A stretch of DNA of 64,000 nucleotides from Alteromonas sp. RKMC-009 (GTDB taxonomy: Bacteria; Pseudomonadota; Gammaproteobacteria; Enterobacterales; Alteromonadaceae): NCBI RefSeq assembly GCF_003584565.2, contig NZ_CP031010.1, forward strand, positions 3,410,001 to 3,474,000. The letters run 5' to 3'. The notes beneath the pieces were generated by a model that saw nothing but the letters and a program-made list of their open reading frames with translations, was not told the DNA's origin and ran no database searches. Shown one piece after another: positions 53,440-61,076 of this stretch. How positions within the stretch are numbered: position 1 is the first letter of the stretch; each line of letters starts with the position of its first letter. The position numbers and the translations under genes were made by a program.

Positions 53440-54648
53440 ATGAGTAAGGTAGCCGTAACATTTGTCTGGCAAGGGGTTGATAAACACGGAAGCTCGAGAA
53501 AAGGAGAAATATCTGCCCTAACGTTGTCTGAAGCTAAAAACCTATTGCGAAAGCAGGGCATATCTGCAAGAAAAGTTAAGAAGCAGGCTAAACCACTCTT
53601 TGGTGGCGGACAAAAAATTACTGCGCAGGATATATGTATAATATCGCGGCAAATAGCTACCATGCTGGGTGCCGGCGTCACCCTTATTCAATCACTGGAT
53701 ATGATCGCATCCGGCCATGACAAAGCCTCCATGCGCAAGTTACTTGGCGAAATTTCAACAGAAGTTAAAGCCGGTAATCCCCTGTCATCCGCATTACGGA
53801 AACATCCTCTTTATTTTGATGATTTGTACTGTGATCTGGTGAAAACCGGTGAACAATCAGGTGCCCTGGAAACCATCTACGATCGGATCGCTACTTATAA
53901 AGAGAAAGCGGAAGCACTTAAGGCTAAAATCAAAAAGGCGATGTTTTACCCCATCGCTGTTCTTGTTGTTGCGTTTATCGTAACAACAATCCTTTTGGTA
54001 TTCGTGGTACCCCAGTTCGAAGAAATTTTCAGTAGTTTCGGGGCTGAGTTGCCGGCGTTTACCCAGTTTGTTCTGGCAATATCGCGGTTTGTTCAGGATT
54101 ACGGCATTTTTATCGGGATGGGCATTGCCGGTGCAGTCTTCTTATTTATCCGGGCCTTGAGAAAGTCTAAACGTATGCAGGATAAAATGGATGCACTGAC
54201 ACTGAAAATTCCGGTAGTGGGCGAAATCCTGAAAAAAGCGGCGGTTGCCCGTTTCACCCGCACCCTGTCAACGACCTTTTCTGCCGGTGTTCCGTTAATT
54301 GGCGCTCTTGATTCTGCTGCCGGTGCATCGGGCAATGCCGTGTACCGGGAAGCTATATTGTTCATTAAGAAAGAAGTCGCGGGCGGCTTACAAATGAACA
54401 CCGCCATGCGGGCTACTAACGTATTTCCCGACATGGTGTCGCAAATGGTGGCCATTGGTGAAGAATCCGGTTCCGTAGACGAAATGCTGGCAAAAATTGC
54501 TACGATTTATGAAGCGGAAGTAGATAATATGGTCGATGGTCTCACCAGCTTGCTGGAGCCACTGATTATGGCTGTACTCGGGGTGATTATCGGCGGCCTG
54601 ATTATAGCCATGTACCTGCCTATCTTCCAGATGGGTAACGTGGTGTAA
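53440..54648 (+). CDS. pilC: Type IV pilus inner-membrane platform protein PilC
   Basis: The product is 402 residues. It has two homologous GspF-type halves and three membrane helices (about 172-195, 223-243 and 375-398). Family landmarks include FVWQGVDKHGSSRKGEI at the start, DICIISRQIATMLGAGVTL, and MVAIGEESGSVDEML. It anchors the assembly machinery in the inner membrane and works with PilB and PilT motors. It lies directly between pilA and pilD; pilB is not in this cluster and must be encoded elsewhere. Confidence 0.96.
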   Translation: MSKVAVTFVWQGVDKHGSSRKGEISALTLSEAKNLLRKQGISARKVKKQAKPLFGGGQKITAQDICIISRQIATMLGAGVTLIQSLDMIASGHDKASMRKLLGEISTEVKAGNPLSSALRKHPLYFDDLYCDLVKTGEQSGALETIYDRIATYKEKAEALKAKIKKAMFYPIAVLVVAFIVTTILLVFVVPQFEEIFSSFGAELPAFTQFVLAISRFVQDYGIFIGMGIAGAVFLFIRALRKSKRMQDKMDALTLKIPVVGEILKKAAVARFTRTLSTTFSAGVPLIGALDSAAGASGNAVYREAILFIKKEVAGGLQMNTAMRATNVFPDMVSQMVAIGEESGSVDEMLAKIATIYEAEVDNMVDGLTSLLEPLIMAVLGVIIGGLIIAMYLPIFQMGNVV

Positions 54649-54761
54649 CAAATTTGAGCAGCCGCCTGTGGTTACGCACCCAAAACTAATTATTCATTGA
54701 GACAGGACTGCTTTTCGGGCAGTCTTGTTGTATCAGAACACGATAAAAATAAAGCGCTTGT

Positions 54762-55640
54762 ATGGACGCCATCATTTCATTAATGCAGCAGAGTCTGCCG
54801 GTGTTTCTCACCACCATCTTCATTTTCAGTTTGCTGGTTGGCAGTTTTTTAAACGTTGTCATCTACCGTCTACCCATCATGATGGAGCGAAGCTGGAAAG
54901 CGGAATACCAAAGTTACTTTCACGAAAATGAACAGCCCGCAGAGCAGGAACCTTTCAATCTGGTAAAACCGGACAGCACCTGCCCTCACTGTCATCACAA
55001 AATCCGGGCATGGGAAAACATCCCTGTGATCAGCTATCTGATGCTGGGCGGTAAATGTGCAGGGTGTAAGGCTGGTATTTCAATCCGTTATCCGCTGGTA
55101 GAACTGTTTACCGCACTGGTGTGTACATTTACAGCCTGGCATTTCGGTGCCACAGCGCAGGGTATCTGGGCGGTATTGGTAGTCTTTATTCTTATTGCGC
55201 TGCTCTTTATCGACCTTGATAAAATGCTGCTGCCGGATCAATTAACATTGCCATTGCTATGGCTGGGACTGATCTTAAGTACTCAATCTGTCTTTACAGG
55301 TCCGGTGGACGCCATTATTGGTGCTGCTGCGGGCTACTTGAGTTTGTGGTCGGTCTACTGGTTGTTTAAATTGCTCACCGGCAAGGAAGGAATGGGGTAC
55401 GGCGATTTTAAATTGCTCGCCGCATTAGGCGCCTTTACCGGATGGCAGGGCCTGCCCATTATTATTCTGCTTTCCTCCGTGGTAGGAGCCGTGGCAGGTA
55501 TCACACTGATGATTGTTCAGCGCTCCGGTAAATCTCTTGCGATCCCCTTTGGTCCGTATCTCGCCGTCGCCGGTTATCTCACATTATTGTATAAGGCAGA
55601 GATCATAGATGGTTATCTTGCTTGGGTGACGGGTGCATGA
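54762..55640 (+). CDS. pilD: Prepilin peptidase PilD
   Basis: The product is 292 residues with about seven to eight membrane helices. It removes prepilin leaders and methylates the new N-terminus. The cytoplasmic four-cysteine zinc motif is present (CPHC, then KCAGC), as are the two catalytic aspartates in FIDLDKMLLPD and GYGDFKLLAALGAF. It serves PilA and probably type II secretion pseudopilins. Its last bases overlap the coaE start (ATGA). Confidence 0.96.
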   Translation: MDAIISLMQQSLPVFLTTIFIFSLLVGSFLNVVIYRLPIMMERSWKAEYQSYFHENEQPAEQEPFNLVKPDSTCPHCHHKIRAWENIPVISYLMLGGKCAGCKAGISIRYPLVELFTALVCTFTAWHFGATAQGIWAVLVVFILIALLFIDLDKMLLPDQLTLPLLWLGLILSTQSVFTGPVDAIIGAAAGYLSLWSVYWLFKLLTGKEGMGYGDFKLLAALGAFTGWQGLPIIILLSSVVGAVAGITLMIVQRSGKSLAIPFGPYLAVAGYLTLLYKAEIIDGYLAWVTGA

Positions 55641-56254
55641 GCCATCCTTACGTTGCAGGATTAACCGGTGGGATCGGCAGCGGCAAGTCTGCTGTCAGTG
55701 ATTTATTTGCGCAGCTCGGCATAACCATTGTCGATGCTGACGTAGTTGCCCGTCAGGTGGTTGAACCCGGTACGCCGGCGCTTGCGAAAATCGCCGGTCA
55801 TTTTGGCCGTGACATTTTACAGGAAGACGGCACACTGGACCGCGCCGCTTTGCGTAAACAGGTCTTCGCTGATGAGACGGCAAAACAGTGGCTTAACGCC
55901 CTGCTCCACCCGGCGATCAGGGAAGAAATGCGAAAGCAGCTGGAAGCAGCCACCAGCCCCTACGTGATTTTTTCGGTGCCTCTGCTCATAGAAAACGGAC
56001 TTGATGCAATGGCAGATACTGTGATTGTGGTTGACTGTGAGGAAGACACTCAACTTACGCGGGCACTTAAGCGGGATGGCAGTGACGAGACAACTATCCG
56101 TGGGATCATGGCATCTCAGGCCAGCCGTCATGACCGGCTGGCTAAGGCCAGTCATATAATAGATAACAACGGTGCCCTTGAACTTTTACCCGCTCAGGTT
56201 GAACAATTACATCAAATATTACTGAAAGCAGCAGAAAAATCCCCCGGTAGCTGA
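55637..56254 (+). CDS. coaE: Dephospho-CoA kinase
   Basis: The product is 205 residues from the ATG overlapping the pilD stop by 4 nt; an earlier in-frame start at 55622 is unlikely. It catalyses the last step of coenzyme A synthesis. The P-loop is GLTGGIGSGKSAVSDLFAQLG in parts (residues 8-18), with the DADVVARQVVEPG substrate segment and the RLAKASHIIDNNG end. Its place after pilD and before zapD is conserved in gammaproteobacteria. Confidence 0.96.
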   Translation: MSHPYVAGLTGGIGSGKSAVSDLFAQLGITIVDADVVARQVVEPGTPALAKIAGHFGRDILQEDGTLDRAALRKQVFADETAKQWLNALLHPAIREEMRKQLEAATSPYVIFSVPLLIENGLDAMADTVIVVDCEEDTQLTRALKRDGSDETTIRGIMASQASRHDRLAKASHIIDNNGALELLPAQVEQLHQILLKAAEKSPGS

Positions 56255-56331
56255 ACGGCTGTTTTTTCCTTAGGGCTTGATATTTTGGCACTTTTGCGCT
56301 GTAGTGCTAACAGTTTATCAGAGAGGCCCAC

Positions 56332-57084
56332 ATGACCAGCACCACATACGAATTTCCGCTTAAAGAAAAAGTGAGGAATTACCTGCGCATCGAGCACCTG
56401 CTTGCGCAGTTGAAGACCGGTGCCTCAGTGCAGAATAAAGCCCTGCATGTGTACTTCTTCGAGCAATTATTCACCCTAATGGACCTGCTGGACCGGATTG
56501 ATCTGCGTACGGATCTGATTAAAGATCTTGATGTCCATGAACGCAACCTGGTGCACTGGTCCCAGTATCCGAATATTGATACAGACGCGCTTGAACAGTC
56601 CTTAAAAGTGATTGTACGCCTGAAAGGCAAACTAAAAGCGGAACGCAAATTCGGCACAGCGTTGAAAGAAGATAAATTTCTCAACGGGATCCGGCAGCGT
56701 TTTTCCATACCCGGCGGCACCTGTAGCTTTGACTTGCCCAATTTGCACTACTGGCTTAACCGTTCCAAAGAAGACATTCAGGAATCGATGAAAGAATGGC
56801 TCTTATCCCTGGCATTGCTGGAAGAAACAGTATCGGTACTGTTGTCGTTCCTGCGGGAAAGAGGTCCGTTTAAACCCATGGAAGCCACAAACGGCTTTTA
56901 TCAGGGCGTAGCCGATGACAAGTGCGGATTGATCCGCGTTCGCTGTGATGCTAATCAGGGGTATTACCCCACTCTCAGCGGCAATAAATACCGCTTCGCC
57001 ATTCGCTTTATGCTGTTTGAAAATGAAGCCGGACAGTCTCCCTCTGTGGAGAATACAGTGTCTTTTGCTATGGCAGCCTGCTAG
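56332..57084 (+). CDS. zapD: Cell division protein ZapD
   Basis: The product is 250 residues (E. coli ZapD 247). It cross-links FtsZ filaments at the division ring. Family landmarks include YEFPLKEKVRNYLRIEHL at the start, GTCSFDLPNLHYWLN, and FKPMEATNGFYQ. ATG with GAGAGGCCCAC. It lies 77 nt after coaE and before yacG, the standard order. Confidence 0.94.
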   Translation: MTSTTYEFPLKEKVRNYLRIEHLLAQLKTGASVQNKALHVYFFEQLFTLMDLLDRIDLRTDLIKDLDVHERNLVHWSQYPNIDTDALEQSLKVIVRLKGKLKAERKFGTALKEDKFLNGIRQRFSIPGGTCSFDLPNLHYWLNRSKEDIQESMKEWLLSLALLEETVSVLLSFLRERGPFKPMEATNGFYQGVADDKCGLIRVRCDANQGYYPTLSGNKYRFAIRFMLFENEAGQSPSVENTVSFAMAAC

Positions 57085-57123
57085 ACTGCCGCCATACTTT
57101 TTACCTGAAAGAGAGTGAATTCA

Positions 57124-57354
57124 GTGAAGGTTAACTGTCCTGTATGCAGCACATCTGTCGAGTGGTCTGCAGAAAATAAACATCGTCCTTTTTGTTCCAA
57201 GAAATGCCAGCTAATCGATCTGGGTGAATGGGCAGGTGAAGAGCGCGCGATTCCCGGGCCAAAGCAGCATTCTGATACACCGCCCGGAATGCCTGATATC
57301 GAAGACATTGAAGCAATGCTCAGTCAGCAGCAGGACGATTTTTTTAAACACTAA
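57124..57354 (+). CDS. yacG: DNA gyrase inhibitor YacG
   Basis: The product is 76 residues from the GTG at 57124, where family similarity starts and which is 8 nt after GAGAG; another GTG at 57115 is in frame. The zinc finger is intact: CPVC, then FCSKKC, giving C-x2-C-x(n)-C-x3-C, followed by the diagnostic [13 protein letters not shown]. YacG binds GyrB and inhibits gyrase. The acidic tail is longer than in E. coli. Confidence 0.92.
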   Translation: MKVNCPVCSTSVEWSAENKHRPFCSKKCQLIDLGEWAGEERAIPGPKQHSDTPPGMPDIEDIEAMLSQQQDDFFKH

Positions 57355-57427
57355 ACCCTTCCCCGTTGAGCGTTTTGTGTGAATGTATCCGGGCATTCAG
57401 CCCGAATTCAGATAAGGCTTTTCTCTT

Positions 57428-58300
57428 ATGTTAAATTCAATTGCACTTATTGGCGGTACTCACGGCAACGAGACCAGTGGTATTCAACTTATCCGCAACT
57501 GGCAGAAGTCCGGTTTGCCTGAGCGCTTCTCGTCTCTGAATGTCACCTGTGATTTTGCCAACCCGGCGGCTATGGACGCCAATGTCCGTTTTCTGGATGA
57601 AGATTTAAACCGGCAGTTTACTGCTGAACGTCTTGCAGCAGACAACCCGGCCAGAGAGGCTGTTCTGGCAAAATCACTGAATGAACGCTTTGGCCCGAAG
57701 GGAAATGCGGCAACAGATTTTTTCATCGACATCCACAACACCACCAGCCACATGGGGGCTACCCTGATTGTGCTGGAAGCCGACGAATTTAATACTAAAC
57801 TTGCCCGGTTTGTTAAAGACGTTATGCCGGAAGCCAATATTCTGGTGGAAGATGAAAAAGATTACGCATCTCACGGCTATTTGTGCACAGTGGGCAAAAA
57901 GGGTGTGATGATTGAAGTCGGCGCTCAGCCACAGGGCGTATTACGGGAAGATGTTTATCAGTTAACGCAAACGATGGCGGAAGCGATTCTGGATTTTTGT
58001 GTCGCCTGGAATACAGATAGCAACTCAATGGATTCGCTGCCTGCCTGCGAGGCTTTCAGATTGGGTTATGAGGTAAAATTCCCGCTGGATGAGAACGGCG
58101 TACGTAAAGCCATGATCCACCACAGCATTCAGGATCAGGATTTTACACCACTGCTTCCCGGTGCGCCGGTATTCCGGGGGTTTGACGGTTCAGATTATGT
58201 CTGGGAAGATGACAAAGAAACCTACCCCCACTTTATAAATGAAGCAGCATATTTCAAATTAGACGTGGCCTTCGCCACTGCCGACCGGATTGAGTTCTGA
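57428..58300 (+). CDS. Aspartoacylase, AspA/AstE family zinc hydrolase
   Basis: The product is 290 residues. Zinc ligands are in GGTHGNETSG (His12 and Glu15) and in FIDIHNTTSHMG; substrate-binding RFLDEDLNRQF is typical of aspartoacylase. The likely reaction is N-acetylaspartate to acetate and aspartate; a related acyl amino acid is possible. Similarity is to aspartoacylase more than to succinylglutamate desuccinylase (AstE). It stands alone after yacG, with a terminator downstream. Confidence 0.88.
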   Translation: MLNSIALIGGTHGNETSGIQLIRNWQKSGLPERFSSLNVTCDFANPAAMDANVRFLDEDLNRQFTAERLAADNPAREAVLAKSLNERFGPKGNAATDFFIDIHNTTSHMGATLIVLEADEFNTKLARFVKDVMPEANILVEDEKDYASHGYLCTVGKKGVMIEVGAQPQGVLREDVYQLTQTMAEAILDFCVAWNTDSNSMDSLPACEAFRLGYEVKFPLDENGVRKAMIHHSIQDQDFTPLLPGAPVFRGFDGSDYVWEDDKETYPHFINEAAYFKLDVAFATADRIEF

Positions 58301-58347
58301 TCCTGAAGGTTTTGCTGCCGGCAAGTACCGGTTAGTGTGCGACGATA

Positions 58348-58384
58348 AAAAACAGGCCGCTCTTATTGCAGAGCGGCCTGTTTC
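58348..58384. terminator. Terminator between the aspartoacylase and MCP genes
   Basis: AAACAGGCCGCTC, loop TTATTGCA, GAGCGGCCTGTTT is a perfect 13-bp stem lying between two convergent genes. The T-run is short, but A-rich bases to the left favour termination on both strands. Confidence 0.75.
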
Positions 58385-58403
58385 ATTTCTGAAACTGTGC
58401 AGA

Positions 58404-59690
58404 TCAGAACAACTCGATTTTCGGTTCCCGGGTTTCTTCCGGCGCTACCCGCTTTTCGCCAGTAGAGGTGGTCAGGTCGAAGTGAATACGGCGCTGATCT
58501 TCCATGACATACTTCTCAAACATTTCCGCCGTACTTAAATTGAATGAGTCGTCGAAAGCCTTACGTCCGTCAATGTAGTCGGAGAACTGGCCGAACAGGC
58601 TCACCAGGGCTTCATGTTCCAGCTTTACGTTCTCGGCGCGCTGGCGGATAATATCCTGAAACTGGATCTTACCGATAGCCCCGCTGACTTTGCCGGCGAT
58701 GTCTTTTGCTACGCCGCTGAAGCAATTGAGCATCCGCGGGCTGAATTCCTCGAGCCGGCGGTAATGGGCCGTCATACTGGCCAGAGAGCCAGAGAACGAC
58801 GTCAGTAATTCACAGGTTTCATCACTCTGATTCGTAGAAAGCAGTTTTTCACCATGGACTTTTGCTGTTTCCATTGCAGAGCGGATCCCGGATTCAATTT
58901 TCTCTGCGGCCTCTGACGACTGGGAAGATAAGGTCCTTACCTGTTCTGCCACCACGGCAAATCCACGTCCGTATTCTCCGGCCCGCGCAGCTTCAATCGC
59001 TGCATTCAGTGCCAGCAAGTTAGTTTGAAACGCGATGTTTTTTACCAGCTCAGTAAGCTCTTTGAGCTTATCAATTTCCTGCAGGACTTCCTGAATCGCC
59101 GCAGTATGGGCTTTGTCGTGTTCCTGCTGGGTATTTATTAGCTGGGTAATTTCTTCCAGACGGTGATTTGCCTGGTCAATTTCCGCTGCACTTTCTTCCT
59201 TGAATTCAGCAGTATTACGCTGGGAAAGCTCAATACTGTCGATACCGTTTTGAATGACTTCTTCAATCTGATATAAGGCACTCATCAAGTCGACGGAAGC
59301 TTCTTCGGTAATGTTAGAAATACCGTCAATCTGTCCGTTCAGAATACTTGCATACTCATCTACCTGCTGGTGAGTGGTATGCAACTGTTCTGAAGTTTTG
59401 TCCAGATAAGCATTTGCTTCCGCCAGTGCTGTTTCAAGTTCATCAATGTACCGGGTTTCAGCCACGGTCTGACGTACAACCCAAAGGGCGCTGGTTACGA
59501 GACTACAAATAATTGCTCCCCACCATGACAACTGCGTTCCGGCAAACTGGTTTATAAGCAGCACGCTTACCAGCGCGATACTTGTTCCGGTTATACACAG
59601 TGCCGCCGCCTGTACAGACGGACTGGCGTACCACTGAGTCTGCTTCAGGCGTGCAACAGCAGTCAGAAATATTTCTCGTAAATTCACCAT
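58404..59690 (-). CDS. Methyl-accepting chemotaxis protein without periplasmic sensor domain
   Basis: The product is 428 residues. Two membrane helices (about 27-48 and 55-72) are joined by a loop of only a few residues, so there is no periplasmic ligand domain. A coiled coil follows, then the signalling hairpin with the conserved tip ([20 protein letters not shown], then [14 protein letters not shown]). The C-terminal 100 residues beyond the hairpin are unusual. It probably senses a membrane or cytoplasmic signal. Last gene of a cluster with CheY, ParA-like, STAS-like and CheA genes. Confidence 0.88.
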   Translation of the reverse strand: MVNLREIFLTAVARLKQTQWYASPSVQAAALCITGTSIALVSVLLINQFAGTQLSWWGAIICSLVTSALWVVRQTVAETRYIDELETALAEANAYLDKTSEQLHTTHQQVDEYASILNGQIDGISNITEEASVDLMSALYQIEEVIQNGIDSIELSQRNTAEFKEESAAEIDQANHRLEEITQLINTQQEHDKAHTAAIQEVLQEIDKLKELTELVKNIAFQTNLLALNAAIEAARAGEYGRGFAVVAEQVRTLSSQSSEAAEKIESGIRSAMETAKVHGEKLLSTNQSDETCELLTSFSGSLASMTAHYRRLEEFSPRMLNCFSGVAKDIAGKVSGAIGKIQFQDIIRQRAENVKLEHEALVSLFGQFSDYIDGRKAFDDSFNLSTAEMFEKYVMEDQRRIHFDLTTSTGEKRVAPEETREPKIELF

Positions 59691-59698
59691 AAAGCCTC

Positions 59699-60061
59699 CT
59701 ACGGCACCAATTGTTTTACTACTGCGATCAATTGATCAGGTTCGACAGGTTTTACCAGCCATCCTGTGGCACCAGCACGCTTTGCTTCTTCCCGCTTGGT
59801 TTGTTGTGATTCAGTGGTCAGCATCAAAATAGGTGTGAATCTGAATTTCGTATTTTTCTTTATTTCTTTAATCAGCTCTATGCCGTTCATTCCCGGCATG
59901 TTCAAATCGGTGATGATGAGTTTTGGAGACGCGCTTTGCAGTGTTGTCAGCGCAGCTTCAGCATTTTCTGATTTAATAATGTCGTAGCCTGCACGTTTTA
60001 ACAGCATTTCCATACTCATCAGCATGGTCGCCGAATCGTCAACTAAATGGATGGTCTTCAT
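59699..60061 (-). CDS. CheY-like single-domain response regulator
   Basis: The product is 120 residues, a complete receiver domain and nothing else. The acidic pair is Asp8-Asp9, the phosphorylation site Asp52 ([12 protein letters not shown]), Thr in LMLTTES and the Lys in [11 protein letters not shown]. It is probably phosphorylated by the CheA encoded nearby, but whether it acts on a flagellar motor or another target is unknown. It lies 8 nt before the MCP gene. Confidence 0.93.
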   Translation of the reverse strand: MKTIHLVDDSATMLMSMEMLLKRAGYDIIKSENAEAALTTLQSASPKLIITDLNMPGMNGIELIKEIKKNTKFRFTPILMLTTESQQTKREEAKRAGATGWLVKPVEPDQLIAVVKQLVP

Positions 60062-60075
60062 TGATCACCTCGTTT

Positions 60076-60819
60076 CTATGAGAAAAGACAGTCGCATAAA
60101 GAGCGATAGTCTTTCGCTCCTGCGGAAAGTGGCGCATATTCGCTGACTGGCTGATGTACTGCGAATGCTTCCGCCAGTTTTACGTTGCGACGAATAGCAG
60201 GCAAGATTCTGCCCGCTCCGAATTTCTCTTGCCAGAGACCCAATGTCTGACGATGTATGCGTAATTTGCCATCCACCATCACGGGCAGAATATCAATGCC
60301 ACTGGCACGGAAATGCTTATTCCTGATCGCTTTCATACACGCATTCAGCAGCTTGTTTACGCCGTCAGAAGCCAGTGGCGTCGGCTCGGCCGGAATGACG
60401 ATACGATGCGCACCGGCTAGTGCTGATAACAACCGGGGCCCCAGTGTAGGCGGCGTATCGACGAGAATTATGTCGTAGTGCCCGGCGTCGCCTGCGTTAT
60501 CAAACAGCTGACTGAACCGGTCCAGGGTATAAGCTGATTCATCAAATGCGCTGTCGGTATGGGCCAGTGCCAGATGGATCCTGTCGCTGTATGCCAGCAC
60601 GCCTTTGAACTCTTCGAATTCACTCATCCACGCCGGTTGAGAAAGTGCAGAGAGTAAATCCGGCTGTGCAGTGAAACCCTGTTCAATATGCCCCTGATTA
60701 TCAAGGTCAATCACCAGCACTTTCGCCCCTTTCTCGCTCAGAGCGTAAGCCAGATTCACTACCGTCGTTGTTTTGGCCGTACCACCTTTGCGGTTAGCAA
60801 CCACAAGCACCTTTGTCAT
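60076..60819 (-). CDS. ParA/Soj-like ATPase of a chemosensory cluster
   Basis: The product is 247 residues. The deviant Walker A is KGGTAKTT (residues 11-18) with the signature first lysine; VLVIDLDNQGH and IILVDTPPTLGPRL provide switch motifs. Such ParA homologues inside chemotaxis clusters (ParC in Vibrio, PpfA in Rhodobacter) place chemoreceptor arrays at poles or mid-cell. There is no ParB gene here, which fits this role rather than DNA partitioning. It overlaps the STAS-like gene by 4 nt. Confidence 0.88.
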   Translation of the reverse strand: MTKVLVVANRKGGTAKTTTVVNLAYALSEKGAKVLVIDLDNQGHIEQGFTAQPDLLSALSQPAWMSEFEEFKGVLAYSDRIHLALAHTDSAFDESAYTLDRFSQLFDNAGDAGHYDIILVDTPPTLGPRLLSALAGAHRIVIPAEPTPLASDGVNKLLNACMKAIRNKHFRASGIDILPVMVDGKLRIHRQTLGLWQEKFGAGRILPAIRRNVKLAEAFAVHQPVSEYAPLSAGAKDYRSLCDCLFS

Positions 60820-61076
60820 GCCTGAGACTCCGCGTTATATAAACCGGCATCAATGGCACGTTTAAGCCAGCCCCACTCTCCCGCCTCAGGCCATACAGAA
60901 ATGCCGGTCTGATGTTTAATTAATACCTGATACAGGGCGGTATGGGCATGGGTGAGCTTTTTCAGATTAACCTGCCGTTTCGGATTCTCTGCCAGCCAGA
61001 GATCCAGTTCTTCCGCTAAATCGATTTCACAGTTGCCGTCGAGTGCTGCAACTTTTTGCTTGAAAATTATCGGCAT
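60816..61076 (-). CDS. Small STAS-like protein in the chemosensory cluster
   Basis: The product is 86 residues. The pattern of a strand, helix, RQVNLKKLTHAHTALYQVLI, then a short strand and final helix with AIDAGLY resembles a STAS domain (hydrophobic strand, T-x-A-x-QxLL helix, final GL). The typical phosphorylatable serine is not obvious. Its start overlaps the end of cheA by 10 nt and its end overlaps the parA-like gene by 4 nt, so all three are translated together. The STAS assignment is tentative. Confidence 0.6.
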   Translation of the reverse strand: MPIIFKQKVAALDGNCEIDLAEELDLWLAENPKRQVNLKKLTHAHTALYQVLIKHQTGISVWPEAGEWGWLKRAIDAGLYNAESQA

